Shown in pieces: positions 1 to 11,084 of a DNA stretch of 30,367 nt. Within the stretch, counting starts at the first letter, position 1. Each line of letters starts with the position of its first letter. Position numbers and translations under genes: made by a program. Below the pieces are notes generated by a model. It worked only from the letters and a program-made list of their open reading frames with translations. It was not told where the DNA came from and did no database searches. The stretch is taken from contig JAKCWW010000970.1 of NCBI GenBank assembly GCA_026260175.1, forward strand, positions 1,096 to 31,462. Direction: 5' to 3'. This DNA comes from Reticulitermes lucifugus (lineage: Eukaryota; Arthropoda; Insecta; Blattodea; Rhinotermitidae).

Positions 1-126
1 GCTCGTCGCAGAGACCTCTACCTGACAACACACAACACTCACAACAGACAGACATCATGCCCCGGCGGGATTCGAACTCACAATTACAGCAACAAGCGGC
101 CGTAGACCCACGCCTTAGACCGCGCG
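1..126 (-). mobile_element. tRNA-derived SINE, 3' part cut by window edge
   Basis: Read on the minus strand, the head at about 126-56 has a pol III A box (CGGTCTAAGGC, 122-112, one mismatch to consensus) and a B box (GAGTTCGAATCCC, 79-67) at tRNA-like spacing. The GGTCTAAGGCG wording is like the D-arm of leucine tRNAs. A non-tRNA body rich in TGTCTGTTGTGAG-type sequence follows, running off the window start, so the 3' end is unseen. A functional tRNA is unlikely because I cannot fold an anticodon arm between the boxes. Family knowledge: SINEs are copied by LINE-encoded reverse transcriptase from pol III transcripts. Confidence 0.65.
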
Positions 127-1041
127 TTAGCAGTATTTAGGGTATTAATTAAAGTTACATAAAAGTGTCTTGTAGATTTTCGACCCAATACAAATTAACG
201 ACTTTCCAATCCGCAGTCGCCTATGTAATGCATGATACCGTTGATTCAATAAAGTCATATCCTTACTAGCATCCGTTAATCTATTAGTTTTTAAATTTTC
301 TGCCACTGTTTATATGTACTATCAGATTGAATCAGAAGTTGAGATGCATGCGGTACATCAGGTTAGAGATTTTTATTATCCAGAGTTTACAGTTACCCGA
401 ATCTAAAATGAAAAATATTTTTGTAAGACAAAGATGAGTGTGTCTGTATTTTTTTCGATTTGCAACAATTCCATTAGCTTCTGCCTGTCCGTTTCTTCGT
501 CAAAGCTAATAATTACAATTCTGCTGTGCATAAAAGAATTTTAAGTTTTTATGATTTAAAGTTTGTTAATTAACGATGCTGTCAATTTTTATGCTTCCCA
601 GTGTCACTTTTTTTCCACCACAAATATCATGTAGGCTGGCCTGGGATTCTAGTCGGGGGTCCCCTTAACCTTTTAAATGCTAGTGGTTTAACCACATATA
701 GCACCTTATGTAACACTAAAACCTTTAATGTTTTCCACAGTGTTCTTATCTGTTTTGTACGATAGAATAAACACCACTTATTTTCCTAAACACCATTAAT
801 CGGTTAGACTTCCTGCCTGAGACGAATTGTGTTTTTATGAGGTATGAAATAAAGATTTATGTATAATTTAGATAAACCCTTATAAGAGGCTTAAAGTTGG
901 AAGAGGTCAGTCTTACGGCAATTCGACTAAGATACCGTCGTACGTAGTATAAGCTAAATAAAGTAAGGCCTACGTGCTCTATAAAGCCTGGACTGACACA
1001 GGCCTTGTAAACTTGCCGCTCTAAATACATGGTGGTGTTTC
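127..1041. other. AT-rich non-coding stretch
   Basis: No frame with recognisable protein content, no structured repeat and no RNA gene were seen. Frames here are under 70 codons and overlap on both strands as expected by chance. Confidence 0.6.
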
Positions 1042-1249
1042 GTTGAAGATTCAAGTCTTCTGGGATGGGACACTGTGTTACTGGGTATGTGGTTTCTGAC
1101 GTTTTGAAGCATCTTGGCGCCTTTGTCTTTCACGTTTAGGCAGTCCAAAAGGAAAGCTTTACCCTTGAAAATGAATGCGCCACGATCGTTCGAAACGTCG
1201 GAGTCTACATACCCAGCGACACAGAGTTATTCAGTCCTCAACGACTTCG
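1042..1249. repeat. Inverted-repeat module, Penelope-like terminal type
   Basis: The left arm (1042-1121) and right arm (1177-1249) are imperfect reverse complements around a 55-bp spacer. Both arms contain, in opposite orientation, a GAAACGTC-like core (right arm 1192-1199), then CTACATACCCAG or CACATACCCAG, then an ACACAG block. The left arm ends with the TCTTCTGGG block (1056-1064). The same wording recurs at 15583, 18275 and 21855. By resemblance these are terminal repeats of Penelope-like retroelements; no reverse transcriptase is present, so that assignment is inference. Mutations differ between arms, which suggests an old copy. Confidence 0.5.
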
Positions 1250-3220
1250 GACACTGGAGACAATACAGGTCTCTCCTCTCATCAGAAGGACGCTTCAAAG
1301 TCAGGCTCACTAGTTAATGAAATCTGGGGCCATGAGAGCCTTGGGGGGGGGGGCACTTGATACCAAGACGGACAAACTGACTGACTGTCCTGGTCTTCAA
1401 AGGGTTAACAACCCTGCAGTCGCGCATAAACATTTCTCACATCGCTCCAGGTCTTACATTCAAGACAGATTACAAAATTCCTCACTTTAACCACGAAGAT
1501 GGAGATAATACATTCTTCAGGAACGTTCATACCCACTTCCAGGCTATGACTCGGTGTCGTAACCCAGACGAAAAAAATATAAAGCTACTTTTTTATTATT
1601 TCTCACTGAAGTACAGAACTGGCCTTAGTGGTGAACGTCATAACGAAATAATTTGAAGAACAGCCAGCGGTTAGTTTAGTTCTATTACGGCTCAAATTCG
1701 GATTTCGGTTTTGTTAAGATGTCAGATTTTCACGCAACGATACTCTGTTCCAGAAAACGTTTATCCAACCGTTTCACAGTTGCCGTTGTAGCCCTCTGAC
1801 TGATAGAGCATCGATAATTTTCCAAAAACAAATCTGTTTTCGAAATAAGAAATAATGGAAACTATGCGGCAGCTGGATCTCCTGATACACAACACGTTTC
1901 ACGCTTACTTGCTGTCTTTGTTTCCTATCTGCCCACCTCTAATGCAACACATACTGTGTGGCATTCGCAAAACGTGTCGTTTCGAGCACTTCTGTGATCA
2001 AATATACGAGTACGCACAAATAGGTTTAGAAGTCATTAGTATAATATAATACATACATGAAAATATCTTATGTTGGTCGATTCTTTTAGATAATCTTTGT
2101 TTTTTATTTTATTCATTTTCGATTTTGGTTACACGTCCTTGTTCTTTGTCAGGGTGAACCCAGAGAATGATTGATGCAAGAAACTTGAAACTTGTCTTAT
2201 CTTCGAACATTAATTTCTTTCCACTGTCTTGGAACTTAATTTAATTTTTGTTGTCAACAATTTGAGTGATATGTATATCATACTTTTTTCCATACAACCA
2301 CAGCTCACTTAAGATATTTCAGCGCATTTCTTTTATTTATTTCTTCATCAGTCTTTTTATTGCTTTCTTGTCTGTGGCCGTATCATCATTGAGCATTTTC
2401 CTTTTCTCTCCTTCTTTGGTTCGAATCCATTACTTACTAATCACTGGTACACTCCGTCTCAAATAACAGCACATTATAACTGAGCAGCTATCTTGAACTC
2501 TTGCTTAGGAAACAAGCACACATCTATTTGGCAAACTGTATTTGCCTTTTTTTGGTCGTGGAAGTTTTGTTTATATGAGCCTCTTAAATTCAAAGGTCTA
2601 ACACAACATATTATCTGCTCATTTGAAAAGGGACTTGTTTATTTAGCATAATGACATAACAGGCGAACTATTTGAGTGTATCATAGTGAAATATTGTTTG
2701 CTATACAACTCCGAGTTTTGTTCATATATTTAACACGTTTGCTTCAGTTTATAAGTTGCTTATTGCAAGTTTTGCTACAGTCGTTATAAATCGTACAACG
2801 TACAGGCCTTCATATTCAGGTTGCGTTTATGATAATTACATTTCTGCATAGTAAGATGAAATCCACTCATAGGAATATGAAAAAAATCTAATTCCTCTTA
2901 ACATGATACTGACAGCTAGTACTTTATACAGTATCAGTAAATCAGTCGTACCAACGCTATAATTCTCTCAGTTGGGCGTAGTGGTGATACAGATACTGTA
3001 AGACAGTGTTGCACGATATGTTTAATTGAACCAGCTTCTTTAAATGTATGTCGGTTTGCAGTTTTCTCTCTGATTAATATAAACACAGTGTACAGTAAAG
3101 CAAAAAGAAGAAAGGCCCACGATTTTAAATTATTGCGTCTTGGACTGCACATTTAAAGATGATTGTCTTAGGTAGCATATACTTCGCAACCACAAATTTT
3201 ACTGTTTTTCTGAAACTTGT
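1250..3220. other. Non-coding stretch with a poly-G run
   Basis: Contains an 11-base G run at 1343-1353. The frame at 2266-2466 encodes a Phe/Ser/Ile-rich peptide, which is just the reading of T-rich DNA. The frame at 1855-2049 shows no domain I recognise. No splice-bounded exon could be argued. Confidence 0.6.
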
Positions 3221-3440
3221 CCCTGAGCAGGCCACGAAGTCCTAGAAGGGAGTGGATGAAAAGCTACACTCATTCTTAAACCCAGCATTAGTTAAAGGAA
3301 AGTGGTGAGGTTCACGCCACGTTCGTCTTATTACCGGGAAACAGCTCCGATACTCATTCAATAGGGGACTGGGGGAGTCCCAGAGCCGGTGTGGACGCCT
3401 TGGAGAAGAGAATATCTTATAGTGGCCGTGGATCGAAACA
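3221..3440 (-). mobile_element. SINE body with shared central module, head truncated
   Basis: On the minus strand the sequence starts at a B-box remnant (TTCGATCCACGG, near 3437-3426). It passes through a central module with GGCTCTGGGACT, CCCAGTCC and TGAATGAGTATCGG, followed by TTTCCCGG, then ends with CTTCTAGGACTTCGTGGCC. The central module matches those at 23911-24176 and 4505-4829. The A box and first part of the head are missing, so this is a 5'-truncated or eroded copy. I see no coding potential. Confidence 0.55.
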
Positions 3441-4504
3441 CAAATTTGTACCGTATTTAATATGGTAAATAGTAATTATTATTAGTTATTCATAATTAAT
3501 AATAAACAATTATTAACACGAAAGAAATTAAATGAACTGTATTAAAAACAGTTTAATTTTTCTCTAGGTCCGGTTATCTTTTTGACTTTTACTGGGCGAA
3601 GATAAAGCCAGGGATGTGAAAACTACAGTCCGCAGGGATATTTTTGAACATACGACAGGGAGGTGAAGATTTGTGACGGTTGATGGCTCATTACACCACA
3701 TTTTGACTTTGATATTTGCTGATATTGGCCTGAACTTAATATAGAGAGCATTTACAGAGTTCACCCTGTTTAGGTTTCCATGCGATTTATATATCAACTG
3801 AATAAAATATTTTCTATTTTCTATTATTTGTAGCTAAGAAGATTATTGAGCACTATCATTTGAATGTCAAGTACCAAGTTTATTTATTAGCACAGCCTGA
3901 CTGTACTACATACCTCTGCGACAGCTAACACAATCTTGTTTTTTGCTGTATATCCAGTAGCAGTATTCTCCACCTGACACATATCGATATCACAATAATC
4001 CTGCCTCCTTCTTCTCCTCTTCCAGTAGCAGATTTCTAGCCTTATTCGCCCATTTATAACTAACCTCGGATAAGAATTTTCCGAAACTTTTAAATTCTGT
4101 TTCCTAGACAAAATTTTTAAATTTTATTAACTTATAAAAGTTTTACACTAGAATCAGACACCATATTTCAGTCCTCTTACGGACCATCCTCAGGTGTATT
4201 ACAAGAATAGTCCTAATATATATTTCGTGGTTCAGTATATTCTCAAATTAAGATATCGATTATAGCTAGGTACCACTTTTCTAAAAATCTAAACTAAATT
4301 ATATAATTATATATATGGATTAATGCGATAGTATAAAAAATATAAATATAAAACTGTTAAAGTGTGAAAGGATAAAAGTTTCTATATTAGGCAACTGTAT
4401 GTAAATTTCATTCCTACGTTAAAAACTTCAATCAAGGGTCAGAATGAGAATAGCACCTGCTTATTTCAGAAATTATTTTGTATATGTAGAAAGAGATTGA
4501 GACC
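3441..4504. other. Very AT-rich non-coding stretch
   Basis: Contains low-complexity TAATTATT-type sequence around 3465-3520 and TATA-rich sequence around 4200-4350. The minus-strand frames at 3564-3797 and 3887-4111 have no recognisable domain and are probably chance frames. Confidence 0.6.
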
Positions 4505-4829
4505 TGAACAAAAGATATAAAAGCAAAGGTACATCAATCCCATCACAGGCCTGGACAGGCCCTTAGGATTCCAGGAGGTTGAGGCTCCCAGATTTCTAGA
4601 CAATCGGCACATGAAGATGGTAAGGTTGTCAGCCCTAAGCACCGGCCGTCTTTACCCCCCAGGAAATATTCCTGGTACTTATTTCTGTTAGAGGCTGAGT
4701 CGACCCCAGAGCCATAGTGCGGCCGAAAGAATTATGTCAATGAAAAATTCCAGTGACACCATCAGGAATCGAACCCGCGACCTTCCGGCTTGTAGCGCAG
4801 TGCCTGAACCAACTGCGCCACGGCGTTCC
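4505..4829 (-). mobile_element. tRNA-derived SINE, near full length
   Basis: On the minus strand the tRNA-like head (4829-4765) has a consensus A box (TGGCGCAGTTGG, 4820-4809) and a B box (GGGTTCGATTCC, about 4776-4765). The body follows with GGCCGCACTATGGCTCTGG, GTCGACTCAGCCTC, AAATAAGTACCAGG and TTTCCTGGGGGGTAAAG, then GGCTGACAACCTTACC and a tail ending in a T/A-rich stretch near 4505. A second copy at 25523-25736 confirms a repeated family. The central part is shared with two other SINE families in the window. It is not a tRNA gene because the anticodon arm is not formed and the 3' half runs on into the body. Confidence 0.8.
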
Positions 4830-5511
4830 CTCATCAATTTAATAGTGCTATAAACACGATTTTTTTTAAATAACTACTTATACTTACTTTCTAATCAACC
4901 ACGTACCTTTTAGAAACACAGCATATTTTCAAGTTAATTTCTAACACGAAAATAAACATCGAAGAAATTTTTATTAATGGCTATTTGTTTCGATTTATTT
5001 GGCCCTTGTATTGAAATAAAGTTCAACTGAATAAAATCATAAGAGTACATGTACAATTTATAAAATAAGTTTCAACTTATACAATAAAATTCCTCACATG
5101 AAAGAGGCGATAGTAGTAAATATTTCTTGTAAAACTGTCTATACAACTTCTATTACTTGCCCCTGTAATTCACTCCTGCTATTGCTGAAATTCATGGTAT
5201 CTAATAAATATTTCAGCACTAAAATGTGGATCTCCTACAGCTATTAGCAGGCCTTGAGTCGTCAATAGAAACCCTCTTTTAGCGTAGAAAGAACAAGCAA
5301 GCTTTTGTTTTCGCTACCCTGTCAGTTTGTCTCCCCATTTCAAATTCTGAACCAGTTTACCAATACTCTCGAAACTGGATACGACCATTACTTCCGTGGA
5401 TGACAATCCAGGACAGTACTTTTAATTCTCTACTTACTGTAATAATAGAATAATGGGTGAAGGTGCTAGAGCTATGAAGAGTCTGCAACTGTTTTAATGT
5501 AATATTTTAGT
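4830..5511. other. AT-rich non-coding stretch
   Basis: Nothing recognisable; only short frames are present. Confidence 0.6.
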
Positions 5512-5746
5512 AGAGTGCGAGCCAAAGTCCCTGTGCATCAGTGGAAGAAAGATGCTGCTCTGTGCTGACGTTGGAAAGTCCCATGCAGAAAATCCCCGTT
5601 AGGTAGCATAAGTGACCTGAGTCACATATTCGTGAGGTGTTACTGCTAACACTTACTGTACCCGTTAAGTACTGTGCATTCACCGTGACTGTCACTCCAA
5701 CATACATCGTACTTCCGACAGGCGCACAGGGACTTTGGCTCACTCT
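5512..5746. mobile_element. Short inverted-repeat element (MITE-like)
   Basis: The ends are inverted repeats: AGAGTGCGAGCCAAAGTCCC begins the left end (5512-5536) and its complement closes the right (5724-5746). They match over about 23 bp except for one extra C at the left. The unit is about 235 bp. The interior holds a palindrome (GTGACCTGAGTCAC, about 5609-5622) and two related blocks, CCCCGTTAGGTAG and ACCCGTTAAGTAC. The minus-strand open frame spanning it (5507-5764) is a by-product. No convincing target-site duplication is visible, so the superfamily cannot be named. Confidence 0.6.
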
Positions 5747-6102
5747 GTACAATGGAAATAACAAGACGGTGACCGTGTGAAAATTTTCGTTGACTCCCTG
5801 TTGTTATGACCTTAACAAATGTGCCCTCGAGCTAGGCATTTAATTTAGTACGAAGATAGGCCATAAACATATCTACATATTACGTACGAAAGGCTGTTCG
5901 TAATTCAACAATTTTATCGTGGAAACAACATGAAGCTTCGAGGTTGTGTCTAACGCATTTAACATTAAACAGGTTATTTAAAAAATAATATATAATGAAA
6001 TACCAGCAATAGTACTAATAGACACGTACAGCTAAAGTCTCTTCCATAGGAGAGTATGCTTGGAGTTATGACTGGAACATTTAATGAATCAGGTTGTTAA
6101 CA

Positions 6103-6414
6103 ATGCAAATAATATCCACAGAACTGCAATTACCCTATGTGGTTTTATTTTCCTATCAACATTATTCAGCACTTTTGGAAAGCAAGGAAATCTCACAAAG
6201 TACTAAGTCTATAATGCTGAGACTGTTTAACACTTGCTGTGAACAATATGACCTTTCGGTTCAGTATACATTACAGTATTTTGACGTTGAATTTCTGACC
6301 ACACATGTCAAGCCACACAACACACTGACATATGAGGCATCTTCGAAATACGTGGATGAGGCCATAACTGACAGTAACACATCGACTAGTTTGAACAACA
6401 CGCCCAGTTTATAA
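6103..6414 (+). CDS. Unassigned open reading frame, 103 codons
   Basis: Runs from ATG at 6103 to TAA at 6412-6414. It is the longest frame in the window and has an ordinary amino-acid mix with a Ser/Thr/Asn-rich C-terminus. I do not recognise a domain, signal peptide or membrane segment, and no homology can be claimed. The stop is followed at once by a run of eight A (6413-6420), which could be a relic of a retrocopied transcript or chance. The flanks show no clear splice sites. A chance frame in AT-rich DNA remains the leading explanation. Confidence 0.15.
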   Translation: MQIISTELQLPYVVLFSYQHYSALLESKEISQSTKSIMLRLFNTCCEQYDLSVQYTLQYFDVEFLTTHVKPHNTLTYEASSKYVDEAITDSNTSTSLNNTPSL

Positions 6415-7705
6415 AAAAAAGTTTTTGCGACTGATCAGAATATTTGTAAGGGGATTTGAAAGAAATTTATTTTTGCTTTGTGTTGTGAAAGGCTAGCTGC
6501 TAAAACAGATTGATCCTGCAAACCTGCTCTATTATACCTGATAACTGACAGTGGAAACAGGAATTCCGTGACTGCTATTAACCAGACAGCCATAAAATGG
6601 CAGTGAGTAATATACCCACTGAAGACGTAATTAGTGGCGGGCGTTCCACTCTCTGATTAGTAAAACAAATAAATTTAAGGGCAAAGTAGATTTCTTTCCT
6701 ATGTAGAATGCTGTCAAGACATAGACACGAGCATTATATGAAGTGAGCAATCAGTTTCAGGCTTCGTCCTCTTTGCCACAGCGTAAAACATTCCCCTGTA
6801 ACCACTGGAAATGAAAACGAGTGAAGTCGATTAAAAGCCGGTGCGGCCGTGGTTGAAAATGAAGAATCCCAGCCTCTTTCTGGAACTGAATTCCTCAGTT
6901 CCATTTCATAGCTTATGAATTTTAACATCTCCTTATTGTATGCTGTAATGCGATTAACGTTGAAGAGAGGTGTAATTACCTATGAATTTAGAAGTGGTTA
7001 TTTTACGACGCTGAACCGACTGATTAAATTAAGCATTTCCGAAGAAGATGTGATAAGAATTAATAATTGAATCGGGACTGATATTAAGAGAATGCGTTAG
7101 TGATATACAATAGTACCCTGAAATTCGCATAGAATTACAAAGGAAAACACAAAATCCATTGTCAGGACATCCAGTCTCCGGTCAGGACTCCTGCATTTTA
7201 GACTTTTTTTAACATTTTGTAGGCCTACTTTTTTTGTTGATCTACCCAAGAAAACCCTCACCTTTTATTAAACACGACTTTTATTAACGTATTCTCAAGA
7301 ACCTGCCATTACGTTCTATATCGAGCCAGCTGAAACAAATTCCACACCCATCACAATTATTTCCTTAACACCCATTTCAATACCGCCTAATCTTCTCAGC
7401 TTACTTCTGCATTTGAATTTCCAATAAAATTTGTAGGTTCACCGTAATAATTAGTGAAAGGTACAAATTATAAACCTCCTCATTATGTACTTCCTGTTGC
7501 TTCTTCCATTCGGATATGAATGCTACCCTCAGAACTTTGAGAGAGAGACCACGTTTCACACACATCAAGATCAAAAACCATACTGGAACGTTACTTTCTA
7601 GTGCACTGTACACAGTTAGTTACTTAAGTGTGTTTATTTAAAGACGCTGTTAATTGCTTAAATTATACAGCGCTGGTGATAGATCAACGAATAGGCCTGA
7701 AGCAC
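6415..7705. other. Non-coding stretch
   Basis: No repeat family or domain was recognised. The minus-strand frames at 6734-6928 and 7401-7613 are short and unconvincing. Confidence 0.55.
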
Positions 7706-7850
7706 GGGTGGAATGATAGTGACAGGGGACACCGAATGGGAGAAAAATCTGTCCCAGTGGAGCTTTGTCAACCACACATGTACTGCCCTGGTATTGAGCC
7801 AGGGACTCCGGGATAAGCCGGCGACTAAAACCCTGACCCACGCAACGCCC
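7706..7850 (-). mobile_element. tRNA-derived SINE (family with GACAGGGG body), diverged
   Basis: On the minus strand a head with a degraded A box (about 7843-7830) and B box (about 7802-7788) is followed by a body whose plus-strand reading is TGACAGGGGACACCGAATGG ... CTGTCCCAGTGG ... CTTTGTCAACCAC. The same body occurs at 11115, 12395 and 12580 (opposite strand), 26640 and 28920. The tail block seen in the 26541 copy is not evident here. Confidence 0.6.
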
Positions 7851-8599
7851 CTCACAACATGTAAATAACATTACCAAACAGGGAAACCGAAGTTTAAGTC
7901 AAGCTTTATTACTGCATTTATTCAGATACTGAAGACCAGTGAAGAATGCTAATTCGCATAGGAAATAATTACAAAAAAATGTTTACACCATGTTTGTTTA
8001 CATTTTTCACGTTTGTTAGATAGGATAATGCTCGAGACAGGTTCGTAGCAAGCATTCCTCGAATTTCGTTTCTCATTAAGTCCATCGTGGGTGTAATTTG
8101 AATTCACTGTTGTCGTTTCCAACTATTTTCAATTCCCAATATTAACTAAGGAATTACAGGCTATCTGTAGGCCATATAGTCTTCCGTTTCTGCTCTGAAT
8201 TCTAGTGGTGTTACACGAAAGTATTTTTCCTGTTGTCAATTATCAAAGACAAATCTCAAGTTTACTGTTACGCCTAATCGGGGCGAAAGGATCACGAATG
8301 TGTCAGAATTCTTGCGTGCAGGATGTAGGGCGACAGACAGCATTCGAACCTACGGCGCCGGATCCCAACACTCAGCCCTGCCACCGGGCAGCAAATTGTC
8401 TTCAGACACGCTAAGTTACAGTATGCAACAGTGACACACGTTCTGTCTGATCTGTGCGGCACCAGAAGACAGAAGGGGCGCTGTCTCCTTGCACTTAAAG
8501 TAACTTCTTCCTGTGCACGTTACGAAGACGTAGGGGGAGTTGAGTTACAGCTCCATTCATTAATCTCGATACTCAAAGGGGGTGAGTGGTCAGTTTAAG
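7851..8599. other. Non-coding stretch
   Basis: No recognised element. The frame at 8205-8414 overlaps no identifiable feature. A TTCGAACC word at 8342 resembles a B box but has no A-box partner that I can find. Confidence 0.5.
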
Positions 8600-8787
8600 A
8601 TCAGACCTCTTTACCTCCGGAGCAAGAGCTTCCTTTACCCTTTGAACGGGAGGCGGAGACAGACCCACAGCCGGTCTCGTGTCTTAGGAGAAGAAATCTC
8701 TTTTTTCTGCCGGGAATCGAACCACGATTTCTTGGTCGCCCAGGTTGCAGGTCAGTCGCTATACCCACTGAGCTACCCACGCTCCTC
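8600..8787 (-). mobile_element. tRNA-derived SINE with well-kept pol III promoter
   Basis: On the minus strand the head has a perfect-looking A box (TAGCTCAGTGGGTA, 8775-8762) and B box (TGGTTCGATTCCC, 8724-8712). The body then reads AAAAGAGATTTCTTCTCC ... GACACGAGACCGGCTGTGGG and ends near a CTTTGCCC/T-rich region around 8640-8600. The antisense frame here (8601-8810) reads SSVGIATDLQPGRPRNRGSI, a peptide often mis-annotated from arthropod SINEs (from memory). It is not a tRNA gene because the region between the boxes does not make a 5-bp anticodon stem. Confidence 0.75.
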
Positions 8788-8820
8788 TGCATTTTGTAGA
8801 CACTAAACAATTCAGGAGTT

Positions 8821-8893
8821 GAAATCTGTGGTCTTCTGGGTAATTACACGGCGTCGTGTGGTAATTGTAATTACCCAGAAGACCACAGATTTC
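8821..8893. repeat. Perfect 27-bp hairpin with 19-base loop
   Basis: Arms 8821-8847 and 8867-8893 are exact reverse complements, beginning GAAATCTGTGGTCTTCTGGG. The loop 8848-8866 contains CGGCGTCGTGTGG. Flanking GTTG (8817-8820) and CATCAAC (8893-8899) extend the symmetry imperfectly. GTCTTCTGGG is the same block found in the modules at 1042 and 18275, and ATCAAC...CGGCGGAAGCC downstream (to about 8915) fits the rest of that module. It is therefore probably a folded-back or rearranged Penelope-like terminal repeat. Confidence 0.7.
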
Positions 8894-9002
8894 ATCAACA
8901 TCGCGGCGGAAGCCTGAAATCAAAATTCAGGATTTATTTATATATATCCGTAAAGTAAAGACATCTTTCTGGGAAAATCTTCTGTGTTAAATCGAGTCAC
9001 AA

Positions 9003-9145
9003 AATGCGGCGTAGGTATTAGCAGCTTTGTTTCATATTCTGAACGTCCTGAGTTTGAATCTTTATTCGGTGATAGTTTCTCTTAGAGTTTTTCTCTCATT
9101 CTCCCCTGTCCAGTGTTGGAGTATTGAAACCAGGCCAAGGTAAAT
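9003..9145 (+). mobile_element. Degenerate tRNA-derived SINE
   Basis: A plus-strand head has an A-box-like GCGGCGTAGGTATTAGC (9006-9022) and a B-box-like GAGTTTGAATCT (9050-9061). A T-rich body follows with TTTCTCTTAGAG, CATTCTCCCCTGTCCAG and TTGGAGTATTGAAACC. Box mismatches show an old copy. No second copy of this body was found in the window, so the family boundary is uncertain. Confidence 0.45.
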
Positions 9146-9238
9146 TTCTTCAGTAAACTTCCCACTTCTTAATGCAGCGTGATCATACACTTCATGCAGT
9201 GAGTATGAAATATAGATCAGTTTCTGGAAGAACTTTCA

Positions 9239-9555
9239 CAGCAACATGGCTGATTCTGCCGAATTAGCGATGTCAGTGGCTGAAATACAGGAAACAGCTA
9301 ACATGTGACACAGTGCTCGGGGTGGAACATAGTGTGTGCTAGGTACAAAGTGACTGCAACATTTTGCAGTGAAAATACCGACGAAGGGTCGACTCTGCAG
9401 CAACTTGAGTTCTGAACTATGCACAGAAAACCATGTTAGTGGCTGGAAAACAGGAAACAGCAAACATCAGACTTGCTTCGGGCATTGTCGTGTGCTTGAC
9501 ATTTACTGCCTTCCAGTGACATTGTTAACTCAGTCAGTAGGCTCAGCCAAACTAC
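9239..9555 (+). repeat. Diverged tandem duplication, period about 160 bp
   Basis: The block starting CAGCAAC at 9239 recurs at 9398. Within it TGTCAGTGGCTGAAATACAG (9271-9290) recurs as TGTTAGTGGCTGGAAAACAG (9434-9453), both followed by GAAACAGC(T/A)AACAT. Later parts (GTGTGCT, GCTTCGGG/GCTCGGGG) align more loosely. Frames on both strands run through it, but neither looks like a protein domain. Confidence 0.55.
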
Positions 9556-11019
9556 GTCATCCATCAAAATAGTTTTAACACATCACCCACCACCGAAACA
9601 AAAACAAAGACTAAATCTGCTGGAATGGGATATTTTAACTAATTGCAGAAAATAATTTTGATTTTTATTCTAATTTTAAATAATCTGACACATGCAACTC
9701 AGATCTCAATTAAATGACACAAGCTATTGTAGTTGTAACTCGTTGACGTTTTTGTAAAGTTTGATGCCGTCAAGATGAACACTATGGTCGAAACACGTAG
9801 CCAAAACTAACGTGACAGTTTTCACTTCAAATATAACTTAAGTTGTGGATATCAATTACTATTCCAACGTTCACTTCTACGTACTTGTACCTTTTCGACT
9901 ATTAAGAGTTAAGTAAAGGTTGTTCACTATTTAAAGGTCTTTAATCATTTGCGCTGGTTTGTTATATTATTTACATGCGTAATTGATAATGAAATTCAGC
10001 ATAATATAATAAAGCTAGATAATGTCCGAAGTTTTACACATCACATCACAAGTATTAATGATTAATGGAAATCTTCGGGGAATGAGAAACATGCAGCTGA
10101 CTAATTCCATTTTTACATAGAGGCCTAAGCATTTATTATTTTGTAATCTTATCTAAACCTCCTAGTTTGTATGAGCTTTTTTCATTCTTTTAAAAGAGGT
10201 TGTTTCGAGATGAATTGCCCAGTTGCGCAACACGTTTGACTGCGTTTGACAACATGCAAATGAATCGATCAGTAATCAACGGAAGTGGGGTCTTCCAATG
10301 GTTAATTGTGGTTTAAAGCTTCGGCAACAGCCAGCTTCTAGCCAAGCGCATTTGCAAGTATAATGATTGGAACATGAGATACATAATGAGCTTGTATTTT
10401 CTAAGAAGCCTTTGCCTAATTTGGCTGAAGGTGAAACCGCAATACGTAAGCTACATTCATGACTAAATGGGACGAGATTCATAGTGAATTAAAATGGAAA
10501 TTACATCTGCAATGTTCCGAGAGTATAAGTCGTCACACGGGTCTGTATGGCAATTAATACGCACAATATCCATACTTCTTTCGTTATTCTCCTTCGTGTA
10601 AAAGTAGAGGGATTCAGTTTCGGGGCAGATTCATGTAACTTAGTAGATGGAAATGTAAGTGCGGAAAAAACTTTATGTGTTTTTACAATCAGTGTTGACA
10701 AGCAATTAACTTTTTAAGCCCCACATTTAATTTTATGAAATTCGATTCCACACTAAACATTTTTCATAATCGACCAAAGGCAAAGGAAGAAATTATTTTC
10801 TACTTTACCAAAAATTTTTGGTGTGCTGTAGGCTCGTCTGTCTTATTACAACTGCTACAAAGTTCGAGACCCAGCTTTGCGACTCTCTAAGGAATGCGAG
10901 CCAGACTTATGTAATTCACACTGACCCTATTTTCCCAGTTTCTGGGGTCGCAGAGCTGAGTCCATGACTGTACTTTGATCTCAAACCTTCAGTTAGTTCT
11001 TTCGTTGTCTAATGAAACA
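9556..11019. other. Non-coding stretch
   Basis: AT-rich with no recognised repeat. The minus-strand frames at 10276-10482 and 10501-10701 have no recognisable domain. TTCGAGACCC at 10863 is B-box-like, but I found no A box. Confidence 0.5.
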
Positions 11020-11041
11020 TTATCTGGTTTGAACCAGATAA
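11020..11041. repeat. 22-bp palindrome
   Basis: TTATCTGGTT and AACCAGATAA are perfect complements around a 2-base centre. It lies just upstream of a SINE-derived segment. A near-continuous palindrome of this size can be a protein-binding site or chance; no function is implied. Confidence 0.5.
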
Positions 11042-11084
11042 GGTGTCAGGGATGGACTTCCCGGGTATTTGAGCATCCCCGGCG

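Noticed and set aside
4765-4829. Intact tRNA gene
   Set aside because: Same reason; a second copy with the same downstream body exists at 25523-25736.
8712-8787. Intact tRNA gene
   Set aside because: A and B boxes are good, but the anticodon arm does not form and the sequence continues into a SINE body.
10860-10875. Further tRNA-like promoter (TTCGAGACCC)
   Set aside because: No A box was found at a suitable distance upstream.
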